Assembly: GCA_028276345.1 (NCBI GenBank)
Contig: JAPYWM010000067.1
Coordinates: 1 to 6,987 of the forward strand
DNA from: Sphingobacterium sp.
GTDB taxonomy: Bacteria > Bacteroidota > Bacteroidia > SpSt-205
Reading direction: 5' to 3'
DNA: 6,987 bases
Below the pieces are notes generated by a model. It searched no databases. It worked only from the letters and a program-made list of their open reading frames with translations, and was not told the DNA's origin. Below are positions 1 to 6,881 of this stretch, piece by piece. Each line of letters begins with the position of its first letter. Within the stretch, counting starts at the first letter, position 1. Made by a program: the position numbers and the translations under genes.

Positions 1-2
1 AG

Positions 3-998
3 CAGGCGGCCTTCCCAGACCGGCTCTACGCTGAGGCCGGCGCCACCATCATCTACCAACCCGAAGAGCTCTTCCAGACTGCCGACTACATCGTCAAAAT
101 CGCCCCCCTCTCCGAAAAAGAAATAGACTTCCTCCGGCCTCGGCAGATTGTCTTCTCCGCCGTGCACTTGGGTTCCCTCACCCCCTCCCACCTCAAAAAG
201 CTCCTTCAAAAAAACATCACAGCCATCGGCTATGAGTTTTTGCAGGCCAAAGATGGGAGCCTACCCATCATGCGCATCATGAGTGAGATTGCCGGGCACA
301 GCGTAATGCAAATCGCTGCGGAGATTCTCGCCCAGGAAGGCCGAGGCATGCTCTTAGGGGGCATAACCGGCGTCCCACCTGCTCGCGTGCTCATCCTCGG
401 CGCTGGAACCGTCGCCCTTCACGCCTGCCGTATCGCCACTGCTATGGGATGCCGCATCACCGTCCTCGACGAAGAAGTCTACCGCCTTCAACGTCTCAAA
501 AGCCTTCTCGGTGACTATGCCCTCTCCACAGGCCTAATCCAGCCGGACCTGCTGTATGAACTGCTGCCGCAAACCGACGTCCTGATAGGTGCGCTCTACC
601 GCAAAGGCGCCGGCGCCCACCTCGTCGTTACCGCCGATATGGTTTCCCGCATGCCCGAAGGCAGCGTCATCATCGATGTGGCCATCGACCAGGGCGGCAA
701 TATCGAAACCAGCGTCCAAACCACCCATGACCTGCCTACCTTCACCAAGTACGGCGTCATCCACTACTGCGTCCCTAATATCCCCTCTCGCGTAGCCCAC
801 ACCGCCTCCCACGCCCTGAGCAATGTGCTCCTGCCCATCCTCCTGCGTATTGGCGACTATGGCGGGATACGGCCCCTACTCAGAACCGGCCACATGCTCC
901 GAACCGGCGTCTACACCTACCACCAGCACCTGACCAACCACACCCTCGCACGCCTCTTCGGCATGGAATCGTTAGACATAGACGTCATGGTCGTATGA
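3..998 (+). CDS. ald: Alanine dehydrogenase, 5' end cut off by the window edge
   Basis: Alanine dehydrogenase interconverts L-alanine and pyruvate plus ammonia using NAD(H) in the cytoplasm. The open frame runs in from the window edge, and the first visible complete codon is at 3. The GTG at 162 is internal, because strongly conserved family sequence lies upstream of it. In the 331 visible residues, K32 (in VKIAPL) and H55 (in FSAVHLG) match the pyruvate-binding Lys and catalytic His of the family. A Rossmann NAD site follows at about 129-156 (VLILGAGTVALHA, ending at D156), where the third glycine of GxGxxG is Ala. D229 in VAIDQGG and N259 in VPN complete the active-site set. The HYCVPNIPSRVAHTAS stretch resembles Bacteroidota alanine dehydrogenases. 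The family is about 370-410 residues long, so roughly 50-80 N-terminal residues lie outside the window. The stop overlaps the next start by 4 nt (ATGA). The related transhydrogenase alpha subunit is less likely because of the K/H/D/N set and the C-terminal end. Confidence 0.93.
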   Translation, partial: QAAFPDRLYAEAGATIIYQPEELFQTADYIVKIAPLSEKEIDFLRPRQIVFSAVHLGSLTPSHLKKLLQKNITAIGYEFLQAKDGSLPIMRIMSEIAGHSVMQIAAEILAQEGRGMLLGGITGVPPARVLILGAGTVALHACRIATAMGCRITVLDEEVYRLQRLKSLLGDYALSTGLIQPDLLYELLPQTDVLIGALYRKGAGAHLVVTADMVSRMPEGSVIIDVAIDQGGNIETSVQTTHDLPTFTKYGVIHYCVPNIPSRVAHTASHALSNVLLPILLRIGDYGGIRPLLRTGHMLRTGVYTYHQHLTNHTLARLFGMESLDIDVMVV

Positions 999-3025
999 AC
1001 CGCCCGGAACTACCTCATGTAGATTACCTGGCTGGGACGCCGCCTTATCTGCGAGGCCCTTATGCCAGCATGTACTTAGGAAAGCCCTGGACGATTCGCC
1101 AGTACGCCGGCTTCTCCTCCGCTGAGGAAAGTAACGCCTTCTACAAGCAGGCCCTCGCTGCCGGTCAGACAGGTCTCTCGGTTGCTTTTGACCTGCCTAC
1201 CCACCGCGGCTACGACTCCGACGACCCTCGCGTCATCGGCGATGTCGGCAAAGCCGGCGTCGCCATAGACACCGTCGAAGACATGAAGATCCTCTTCGAC
1301 GGCATCCCCCTCGACAAAGTCTCCGTCTCCATGACCATGAATGGCGCCGTCATCCCCATCCTCGCTTTCTTCATCGTGGCCGCCGAAGAGCAGGGCGTCC
1401 CCCAGCACAAACTCTCCGGCACCATCCAAAACGACATCCTCAAAGAATTCATGGTGCGCAACACCTACATCTACCCCCCACAGCCCTCCATGCGCATCAT
1501 CACCGACATCTTTGCCTACCTTTCGCAGAACCTACCTAAGTTCAACTCCATCAGCATCAGCGGCTATCACATCCACGAAGCCGGCGCACCCCCAGATATG
1601 GAACTGGGCTTTACCCTCGCTGACGGCATCGCATACGTGCGGGCGGGACAGGAGGCCGGCCTGAGCATAGACGACTTTGCCCCGCGACTGAGCTTCTTCT
1701 TTGCGATTGGGATGAACTTCTTTGCAGAGGTAGCCAAGCTCCGAGCGGCGCGGCTCTTGTGGGCAGCCATCATGCGGGACATGGGCGCGCAAAACCCCAA
1801 GTCGCTCGCCTTACGCACCCATTGCCAAACCTCCGGATACAGCCTCACCGCCCAAGACCCCATGAATAACATCGCCCGCACGACTATTGAAGCCCTGGCG
1901 GCAGCCCTCGGCGGTACCCAGTCGCTCCACACGAACTCCTTTGACGAAGCGCTGGCGCTCCCCACGCCATTTTCGGCGCGGATCGCTCGCAATACGCAGC
2001 TATTTCTGCAGCGAGAGGCAGGAATTTTGCGGCCAGTGGACCCGCTGGGCGGGGCGCACTTCATTGAGCGGCTCACGCTGGAACTCGCCCGCTCAGCGCG
2101 CCAATGGATAGAAGAGGTGGAAGCGCTGGGCGGTATGCCTGCCGCAATTCAGGCCGGATGGCCTCAGCTCCGCATCCAAGAAGCCGCCGCTAAGCGCCAA
2201 GCCCGCCTCGAAAGCGGGGACGACATCTGGGTCGGCATCAACCGCTTCCTCGTACCCGATGCCCCACCACCCCCCATCCTCAAGATCGACAACCGCGCCG
2301 TACGCGAGCGCCAAATAGAACGTATCCGTACCGTCAAAATGACCCGTGACGAAAACGCTGTCCAGGCCACCCTCCAGCAGCTCTACGAGGCCGCCGCCTA
2401 CAAGACGGACAACCTTCTCGCCGTAGCTATTAGGGCGGCGCGGCAGCGGGCCACCCTCGGCGAAATCTCCGCCGCCATGGAGCGGGCCTGGGGCCGGTAC
2501 GAGCCCACCGCCCAGATCGTTACGGGTACCTACCAGAAGCAGTTTGCGGGTACCGACGCCTGGGAGGCCATCCAAAAACGTATCCAAGATTTCATTCGGC
2601 GGTATGGGCGGCGGCCCCGCATCCTGATTGCCAAAATGGGGCAGGACGGGCATGACCGCGGCGCTAAGGTGGTAGCTTCTGGCTTGGCTGATCTGGGCTT
2701 TGATGTAGACCTCGGCCCCCTCTTCCAAACCCCCGAAGAGGTCGCCCGCCGCGCCATAGAAAACGATGTGCACTTTATCGGCATTTCCTCTCTCGCCGGC
2801 GCCCATGACACCCTCGTGCCCATGCTCATAGACCTCCTCCGAGCGCACGGCCGCAGCGACATCCCCATAACCGTAGGCGGCATTATCCCACCCGATGACG
2901 TGCCGGCCCTACTGGAAGTGGGCGTCAAAGCCGTCTTTCCACCGGGCACGCCCCTTTTCACTATCGCGCATCAGCTTTTGGACCTCTATGAGGACCCAGC
3001 TCGCCAGACTGTGGAGCGAGTTTGA
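995..3025 (+). CDS. scpA: Methylmalonyl-CoA mutase, catalytic plus B12-binding domains
   Basis: This adenosylcobalamin enzyme isomerises (R)-methylmalonyl-CoA and succinyl-CoA, linking Val, Ile, odd-chain and propionate carbon to the TCA cycle. The 676-residue protein has the TIM-barrel mutase domain at about 12-510 and the B12-binding domain at about 540-670. The B12 domain shows DGHDRG, with cobalt-ligand H553, then SSLAG and VGGIIPP. Aligned from memory with the Propionibacterium enzyme, Y37 matches Y89 and R155 matches R207. This Tyr/Arg pair defines methylmalonyl specificity over isobutyryl- or hydroxyisobutyryl-CoA mutases. Y191 and H192 match Y243/H244. R82 and T77 are replaced by K30 and S25. 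The N-terminus starts about 52 residues later than the Propionibacterium large subunit, right at the conserved AGTPPYLRGPY segment. There is no small-subunit gene beside it, and the sequence reads more like the homodimeric (human/E. coli Sbm) type. The start overlaps the ald stop (ATGA) and has no visible Shine-Dalgarno sequence. Confidence 0.95.
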   Translation: MNRPELPHVDYLAGTPPYLRGPYASMYLGKPWTIRQYAGFSSAEESNAFYKQALAAGQTGLSVAFDLPTHRGYDSDDPRVIGDVGKAGVAIDTVEDMKILFDGIPLDKVSVSMTMNGAVIPILAFFIVAAEEQGVPQHKLSGTIQNDILKEFMVRNTYIYPPQPSMRIITDIFAYLSQNLPKFNSISISGYHIHEAGAPPDMELGFTLADGIAYVRAGQEAGLSIDDFAPRLSFFFAIGMNFFAEVAKLRAARLLWAAIMRDMGAQNPKSLALRTHCQTSGYSLTAQDPMNNIARTTIEALAAALGGTQSLHTNSFDEALALPTPFSARIARNTQLFLQREAGILRPVDPLGGAHFIERLTLELARSARQWIEEVEALGGMPAAIQAGWPQLRIQEAAAKRQARLESGDDIWVGINRFLVPDAPPPPILKIDNRAVRERQIERIRTVKMTRDENAVQATLQQLYEAAAYKTDNLLAVAIRAARQRATLGEISAAMERAWGRYEPTAQIVTGTYQKQFAGTDAWEAIQKRIQDFIRRYGRRPRILIAKMGQDGHDRGAKVVASGLADLGFDVDLGPLFQTPEEVARRAIENDVHFIGISSLAGAHDTLVPMLIDLLRAHGRSDIPITVGGIIPPDDVPALLEVGVKAVFPPGTPLFTIAHQLLDLYEDPARQTVERV

Positions 3026-4493
3026 GGTTTATAGCCTCAATCGCCTCATCGGGCGGGAAGCGGAATCACAAAAACGTCTTTTGCAGGCTCTCCTAAGGCA
3101 GGGCGCTCAGACGAAGTTCGGCCGGGAGCATGGGCTCAAACCGGGGCTGAGCTATGAGGCCTTTCAGGCGCAGGTTCCCCGCTATGCCTATGAGACGATG
3201 TGGGCGCGCTACTGGGAGGCCGCCTGGCACGGCGAAGCCAACCAGACCTGGCCCGGTCGCCCCGCCTACTTCGCCAAAACCTCGGGCACCACTGCCGGCG
3301 CTAAGTTCTTACCCATCACGCCCGAAAGCGTCCCTACCCATATACGGGGTGCCCGACTTGCTTTGGCCTTCTACATAATCAATAGCAGCCGGCCCGCTTT
3401 CGTCAACGGCCGATGGCTCTTTCTATCGGGCAGCCCCGCCCTGGAAAAGACCCCCGCTGGTATCCCCTACGGCCGCCTTTCCGGCATCGTGCACCATTGG
3501 GTTCCCGCTTACCTCACCCGCAATCGCCTCCCCTCCTACGCCATCAACATCCTCGAAGACTGGCCCCAAAAAGTAGACGCCATCCTCCACGAAGCCATGC
3601 CCCTCCCCCTCACCCTCCTCTCCGGCATACCCCCCTGGATCGTGCAGTTCTTAGAAAGACTCCATACCCTCTCCGGCAAAAACGTACGAGAAGTCTGGCC
3701 AGATTTGCAAGTTTATGTGCATGGCGGCGTAGACTTTCGCCTCTACGAGGGGCAGCTGCGAGACCTGATGCCAGGCGTGGATTTTGTAGAAACCTTTCCA
3801 GCGTCGGAGGGGTTCTTTGCGTTTCAGGATACAATAGATCGGGAAGCGGGGCTGCGGCTCTTAGTAGACAATGGGATTTTCTATGAGTTTGTTTTGCTGG
3901 AAGAGGCAGATAAACCTGGAGCCCGACGTTATCCGCTGTGGGAGGTAGAGGTGGGGCGCAAGTACGCCATGGTCATTACTACGAATGCGGGCTTGTGGGC
4001 GTATGAACTGGGCGATGTGGTGGAGTTTGTATCGTTGCGGCCGTATCGGGTGCGCGTGGTAGGGCGCGTGAAAAATCACCTCAGCGCCTTTGGCGAGCAT
4101 GTCATTGAGGCCGAAGTAGAAGGGGCCATAGCCGCCGCCGCCCAAGCTGCCGGCGCCCAGGTGGCTGAGTTCACCGTCGGCCCCCGCTTAGAAAATCCCC
4201 CCTGCCACGAATGGGTCATTGCCTTCCTCACCCCTCCCAAAGACGCCCAAACCTTCCTCGCCATCCTGGATACCACCCTGCAAAAGCTCAACCCCTATTA
4301 CGCCGACCTGCGCCGGGGAGAAATCCTACACCAGCCCCTTGTCCATACCCTCCCCCCAGAAACGTTTTATGCAGTTCTCGCCGATCTCGGCAAGCTCGGC
4401 GGGCAGAACAAGCCCCCCCACCTCAAAAGCGACCGCAGCCTCCTGGATCGGCTCCTACCACACGCCCAACCCCTGCAAACCACCGTCTCATGA
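2988..4493 (+). CDS. GH3-superfamily acyl-acid amide synthetase
   Basis: GH3 proteins belong to the ANL adenylating superfamily. They activate a carboxylic acid with ATP and transfer it to an amine, usually an amino acid. Plant members conjugate auxin and jasmonate, whereas bacterial substrates are mostly unknown. From the ATG at 2988 the protein has 501 residues, a usual bacterial GH3 length. Visible motifs are the ATP/phosphate loop TSGTTAGAK (98-106), the adenine-region PASEG (271-275), the YELGDVVEF hinge segment (339-347), AFGEHVIEAEVE (367-378) and the C-terminal GGQNKPPHLKSDR (471-483), whose Lys is in the catalytic region. RLSGIVHHWVP and FLSGSPALE match Bacteroidota homologues. There is no signal peptide or membrane segment, so it is cytosolic. 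The frame stays open upstream to 2895, but starting there would bury 131 nt in the mutase gene. From 2988 the overlap is 38 nt, and no ATG, GTG or TTG lies close downstream. Its stop overlaps the next ATG (ATGA). The acid and amine substrates cannot be read from the sequence. Confidence 0.9.
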   Translation: MRTQLARLWSEFEVYSLNRLIGREAESQKRLLQALLRQGAQTKFGREHGLKPGLSYEAFQAQVPRYAYETMWARYWEAAWHGEANQTWPGRPAYFAKTSGTTAGAKFLPITPESVPTHIRGARLALAFYIINSSRPAFVNGRWLFLSGSPALEKTPAGIPYGRLSGIVHHWVPAYLTRNRLPSYAINILEDWPQKVDAILHEAMPLPLTLLSGIPPWIVQFLERLHTLSGKNVREVWPDLQVYVHGGVDFRLYEGQLRDLMPGVDFVETFPASEGFFAFQDTIDREAGLRLLVDNGIFYEFVLLEEADKPGARRYPLWEVEVGRKYAMVITTNAGLWAYELGDVVEFVSLRPYRVRVVGRVKNHLSAFGEHVIEAEVEGAIAAAAQAAGAQVAEFTVGPRLENPPCHEWVIAFLTPPKDAQTFLAILDTTLQKLNPYYADLRRGEILHQPLVHTLPPETFYAVLADLGKLGGQNKPPHLKSDRSLLDRLLPHAQPLQTTVS

Positions 4494-5860
4494 GCTTCCC
4501 CCGCCCGATGCCTTTCTTCATACCCCCCTCCTCAGCCCAAGCTCCACCAAACACAAAATCCTCCTGCCGCTGGGCCTGCTCACCGGGAGGTAGAATACTC
4601 AAGGCGCTCCTCCTCTCCACTTTCCTCTGGGCCGTCCCGCTAAGGGATACCATAGCTGACCCCGCCATTTACACGGTTCAGTTCTACCGGGGACAAAATA
4701 CGCTCGCCTTCCCCTACCTCGGCCTGAACGAAAACCAGGTGCTCACGCTGGAGTTTGACGAGCTACGAGAAGGGGGCGCATCCGACTTCTGGGTACGTAT
4801 CCAGCTCTGTAACCGCCATTGGGAACCCTCCACCCTGCCCCTCACCGAATACTGGCCAGCCTTCCTCTCTGACCGCATCACGGAATTTAGCCTTTCCGTA
4901 GGAACACGCGTGCCCTATGTGCATTATCGCTACCAGCTCCGAAATCTCTTCCAACGTAGCGGATTTTATGTGATAGAGGTCTTCCGAGACAACGATCCCG
5001 CCCGCTTAGTCCTGCGCCGCCGCTTCTACGTCGTGGAAAACGTCGTCCAAATAGCACCTGATTGGGGTGGTCAAGTCGTGACCGGCGCCCGACAACGGTT
5101 CCAGTCGCTATCCTTCAAAGTATACCCCCGCAGCCTCCAATCCCTCCAAAACTACCAGGAGTTATTTTGCGGCGTCTTACAGAATGGCCGCTGGGACCGG
5201 ACGAACCTCAACCTCCGTCCCACCTTTCTCGGCCAGAACTACTTAGAATACCGCTTTCAGCCGGGCCTGGACATGGAGGCTGGGAACGAATTTCGCATGC
5301 TGGACCTCCGGAGTATCTTGCGACGACGCAGCTTTCAGGTAGAACGCACCCTCTGGAGCGATTCGGGCATCGTCGTGCTCCTCTCCCCAGAAAGGCCCCG
5401 GGCCAATACGGTGTACTTCAGCCAGATAGACCTCAACGGGCGGTTCCTCATCCAAGTGCAAGACCTCCCTATAGACACTACCGGCCGATGGGCCGGCCGG
5501 GATGAGCTTAGCGCCACGCAAGCCGACTACTTCTGGGTGGAATTCCGCCTGCAGGCTGATAAGTATCCCCAGCCCGTCTACGTCGTGGGCGGCTTCATGG
5601 GCTGGTCACCCGACCCCCGCTACGAGCTCTACTACGATGAAGCCCGCGGCGAATATCGCCGCCGCATCCGCCTCAAACAGGGCGTGTATGACTACCTCTA
5701 CGCTCTCTATGACCCTGCCTGCGCCTGCTTCCGCACCGAACCCCTTGAAGGAAGCTACTTCGAGACCGAAAACATCTATCTGATTGTAGTGGGTTACCGC
5801 GGCTTCACAGACCGTGAAGACCGGGTGGTAGGACACCGATGGATTGGCGTGTACGAGTAA
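4490..5860 (+). CDS. Type IX secretion system Plug-like protein (DUF5103 family)
   Basis: The family member characterised in Flavobacterium johnsoniae closes the periplasmic opening of the giant SprA outer-membrane translocon when PorV is not bound. The 456-residue protein has a hydrophobic segment at about 36-50 (ILKALLLSTFLWAVP), read as an export signal, with the mature part starting near 55. The DUF5103 beta-rich N-terminal domain follows (about 59-185): the YTVQFYRGQNTLAFPYL opening, RIQLCNRHW, the YVHYRYQL segment and the RRRFYVVE end. A C-terminal Ig/CBM48-like domain (about 360-440) has VYVVGGFMGW, YYDEARGEY, LKQGVYDYLY and GSYFETEN, a pattern I recognise in the family. The ATG at 4490 overlaps the GH3 stop (ATGA). 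It puts about 35 unusual residues before the signal segment, so the real start could be the ATG at 4508 or a non-standard codon near 4595. Longer upstream starts would overlap GH3 by up to 283 nt and are rejected. Family assignment is strong; the exact role is inferred. Confidence 0.85.
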   Translation: MSFPRPMPFFIPPSSAQAPPNTKSSCRWACSPGGRILKALLLSTFLWAVPLRDTIADPAIYTVQFYRGQNTLAFPYLGLNENQVLTLEFDELREGGASDFWVRIQLCNRHWEPSTLPLTEYWPAFLSDRITEFSLSVGTRVPYVHYRYQLRNLFQRSGFYVIEVFRDNDPARLVLRRRFYVVENVVQIAPDWGGQVVTGARQRFQSLSFKVYPRSLQSLQNYQELFCGVLQNGRWDRTNLNLRPTFLGQNYLEYRFQPGLDMEAGNEFRMLDLRSILRRRSFQVERTLWSDSGIVVLLSPERPRANTVYFSQIDLNGRFLIQVQDLPIDTTGRWAGRDELSATQADYFWVEFRLQADKYPQPVYVVGGFMGWSPDPRYELYYDEARGEYRRRIRLKQGVYDYLYALYDPACACFRTEPLEGSYFETENIYLIVVGYRGFTDREDRVVGHRWIGVYE

Positions 5861-5946
5861 GGGATGCCCCCGAGCACGCCACCAGTCCATTGTGCAGCGT
5901 CCGAATCGCATATACACGGGACCGCCGAAAAATCCCCCCCAACACC

Positions 5947-5964
5947 TCCTCCGTGTCCTCGGTG
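5947..5964. repeat. Two-copy 9-nt tandem repeat of the CTCCGTG type
   Basis: TCCTCCGTG is followed directly by TCCTCGGTG (8 of 9 identical) and then GTT. The reverse strand reads ACCACCGAGGACACGGAGGA. From memory, very similar ACCACnGAGGACACnGAGG strings recur between genes in many bacterial genomes, and in the reverse frame they yield TTEDTEEV-like peptides in spurious ORFs. This copy sits between the Plug stop and the HMG-CoA lyase start. Membership of a dispersed family cannot be tested within one window. Confidence 0.5.
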
Positions 5965-5982
5965 GTTCGCTCAAGGCATGGG

Positions 5983-5990
5983 TATCTTTG
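5983..5990 (+). promoter_or_regulatory. Candidate Bacteroidota -7 promoter box (TATCTTTG)
   Basis: TATCTTTG matches the TAnnTTTG -7 consensus used by the Bacteroidota primary sigma factor. It lies 24 nt upstream of the HMG-CoA lyase ATG, in the only sizeable gap between genes. Transcription starting about 6 nt further on would leave a leader of roughly 20 nt. I see no convincing -33 TTTG/TTG at the usual spacing, so this is only a candidate. Confidence 0.4.
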
Positions 5991-6002
5991 CCCTGCCCGC
6001 CA

Positions 6003-6010
6003 TAACTTTG
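6003..6010 (+). promoter_or_regulatory. Second candidate -7 box (TAACTTTG) just before the HMG-CoA lyase start
   Basis: TAACTTTG is a perfect TAnnTTTG match ending 4 nt before the ATG at 6015. A start at the usual distance would fall at or next to the A of the ATG, giving an almost leaderless mRNA. It is an alternative to the box at 5983, the two being only 12 nt apart. No -33 element stands out at 17-23 nt upstream. Confidence 0.4.
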
Positions 6011-6014
6011 GAAA

Positions 6015-6875
6015 ATGGCACTTCAGCTCGTAGAATGCCCCCGCGATGCTTGGCAAAGCTATCCGCATATTGTCCCCACCGAGGTAAAGATAGCCTATCT
6101 CTCCGCCCTCCTCGAAGTGGGTTTCCACACGCTGGACGCCGGCTCCTTCGTCTCGCCGAAGGCCGTCCCCCAAATGGCCGACACCGCCGAAGTCTTTAGT
6201 CGCCTCCCCTGGCAGGCTCACCCCCAAACCGGACTGCTCGCCATCATCGTCAATGAAAAGGGCCTCCAACAGGCTATCTCCCACCCTGCGGTGAAGTACG
6301 TGGGCTACCCCCTCTCCCTCTCGGAGACCTTCCAGCAGCAGAATGCCCGCCAATCCGTAGCCGAAGCCAAAACCTTCATCCCCCACCTCGTACAAGCCTG
6401 CACCAGCGCAGGCAAAATCCCCGTCGTCTACCTCTCTATGGGCTTTGGTAATCCCTATGGCGAACCCTACGCGCCAGAAATGGTGGTAGAGATGGGCGGC
6501 TACCTTCAAGAGGCGGGCGTCTCTATCATTTCCATTGCGGATACCGTGGGCATAGCCACGCCGGACGATGTCTATGCCACCTGCGAGAAGGCTGTCTCCA
6601 GCATAACCAATGTGGTCTGGGGAGTTCATCTACATGCCCATCCCCACAATGCCCACGCAAAGGTAGCGGCAGCCTGGGAAGCAGGCATCCGGCGTTACGA
6701 TAGTGCCTTAGGCGGTTATGGAGGATGTCCCTTCGCTGGCACACCCCTGGTCTCCAATCTTCGCACAGAAACCCTCTTGGAGTTCCTCCGGGAGCAGCTT
6801 AAGACGTTACCCATTCGGGAGGAAGCGCTATATCGGGCACAGGCCCTTCTGCCAGAGGCGTTTCCGGCGGGGTAA
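6015..6875 (+). CDS. Hydroxymethylglutaryl-CoA lyase, Bacteroidota type
   Basis: HMG-CoA lyase splits HMG-CoA into acetoacetate and acetyl-CoA, the last step of leucine breakdown. The 286-residue protein is a single DRE-TIM metallolyase barrel of normal length. Compared from memory with the human enzyme, E7, R10 and D11 (ECPRD) match E37, R41 and D42. FVSPKAVPQMAD (45-56) is the family signature. D176 in SIADTVG matches D204. H205 and H207 (VHLHAH) match metal ligands H233/H235, C238 in GGYGGCPFA matches catalytic C266, and N248 matches N275. The classic GPRDGLQN is CPRDAWQS here, and E72 is D41. Both are as I recall for Bacteroidota homologues, so this is probably a divergent clade rather than a broken enzyme. 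The start fits the family N-terminus, and there is no Shine-Dalgarno sequence. It stands apart from the upstream operon by 154 nt and probably has its own promoter. Another acyl-CoA-cleaving DRE-TIM lyase is possible but less likely. Confidence 0.87.
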   Translation: MALQLVECPRDAWQSYPHIVPTEVKIAYLSALLEVGFHTLDAGSFVSPKAVPQMADTAEVFSRLPWQAHPQTGLLAIIVNEKGLQQAISHPAVKYVGYPLSLSETFQQQNARQSVAEAKTFIPHLVQACTSAGKIPVVYLSMGFGNPYGEPYAPEMVVEMGGYLQEAGVSIISIADTVGIATPDDVYATCEKAVSSITNVVWGVHLHAHPHNAHAKVAAAWEAGIRRYDSALGGYGGCPFAGTPLVSNLRTETLLEFLREQLKTLPIREEALYRAQALLPEAFPAG

Positions 6876-6880
6876 GTTTG
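6873..6880 (+). promoter_or_regulatory. Possible -7 box overlapping the HMG-CoA lyase stop (TAAGTTTG)
   Basis: TAAGTTTG matches TAnnTTTG and includes the TAA stop codon. If active, it would transcribe the structured 3' region of the window as a leader or a small RNA. No -33 element is evident and the downstream gene is out of view, so this is weak. Confidence 0.22.
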
Positions 6881-6881
6881 A

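Noticed and set aside
162..164. GTG as the start of alanine dehydrogenase
   Set aside because: The frame is open to the window edge and encodes conserved residues (AGA, ELF, ADYIVK) upstream; it is an internal valine codon.
606..617. Perfect 12-nt palindrome GGCGCCGGCGCC
   Set aside because: It encodes Gly-Ala repeats in a conserved enzyme at high GC; no sign of a regulatory role.
2093..2848. Antisense open frame of 251 codons opposite the mutase gene
   Set aside because: The sense strand carries unmistakable mutase and B12-domain motifs; the antisense product is Gly-rich without recognisable features.
2895..2987. Longer GH3 start inside the mutase B12 domain
   Set aside because: These codons translate conserved mutase sequence out of frame, and family length fits the ATG at 2988.
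4211..4489. Upstream extension of the Plug open frame into the GH3 gene
   Set aside because: The extension is Pro/Arg-rich low-complexity translation of GH3 codons in another frame; GH3 motifs such as GGQNK prove the other frame is the coding one.
5481..5496. CCGGCC/GGCCGG hairpin with GATG loop
   Set aside because: It lies in the middle of the Plug coding region, lacks a T-run, and is explained by GC-rich codons.
5805..6629. Long antisense open frame of 274 codons opposite HMG-CoA lyase
   Set aside because: It lies opposite a well-supported gene and includes the short repeat read as TTEDTEEV. I recognise no domain, and the frame is open because of GC-rich codon bias.
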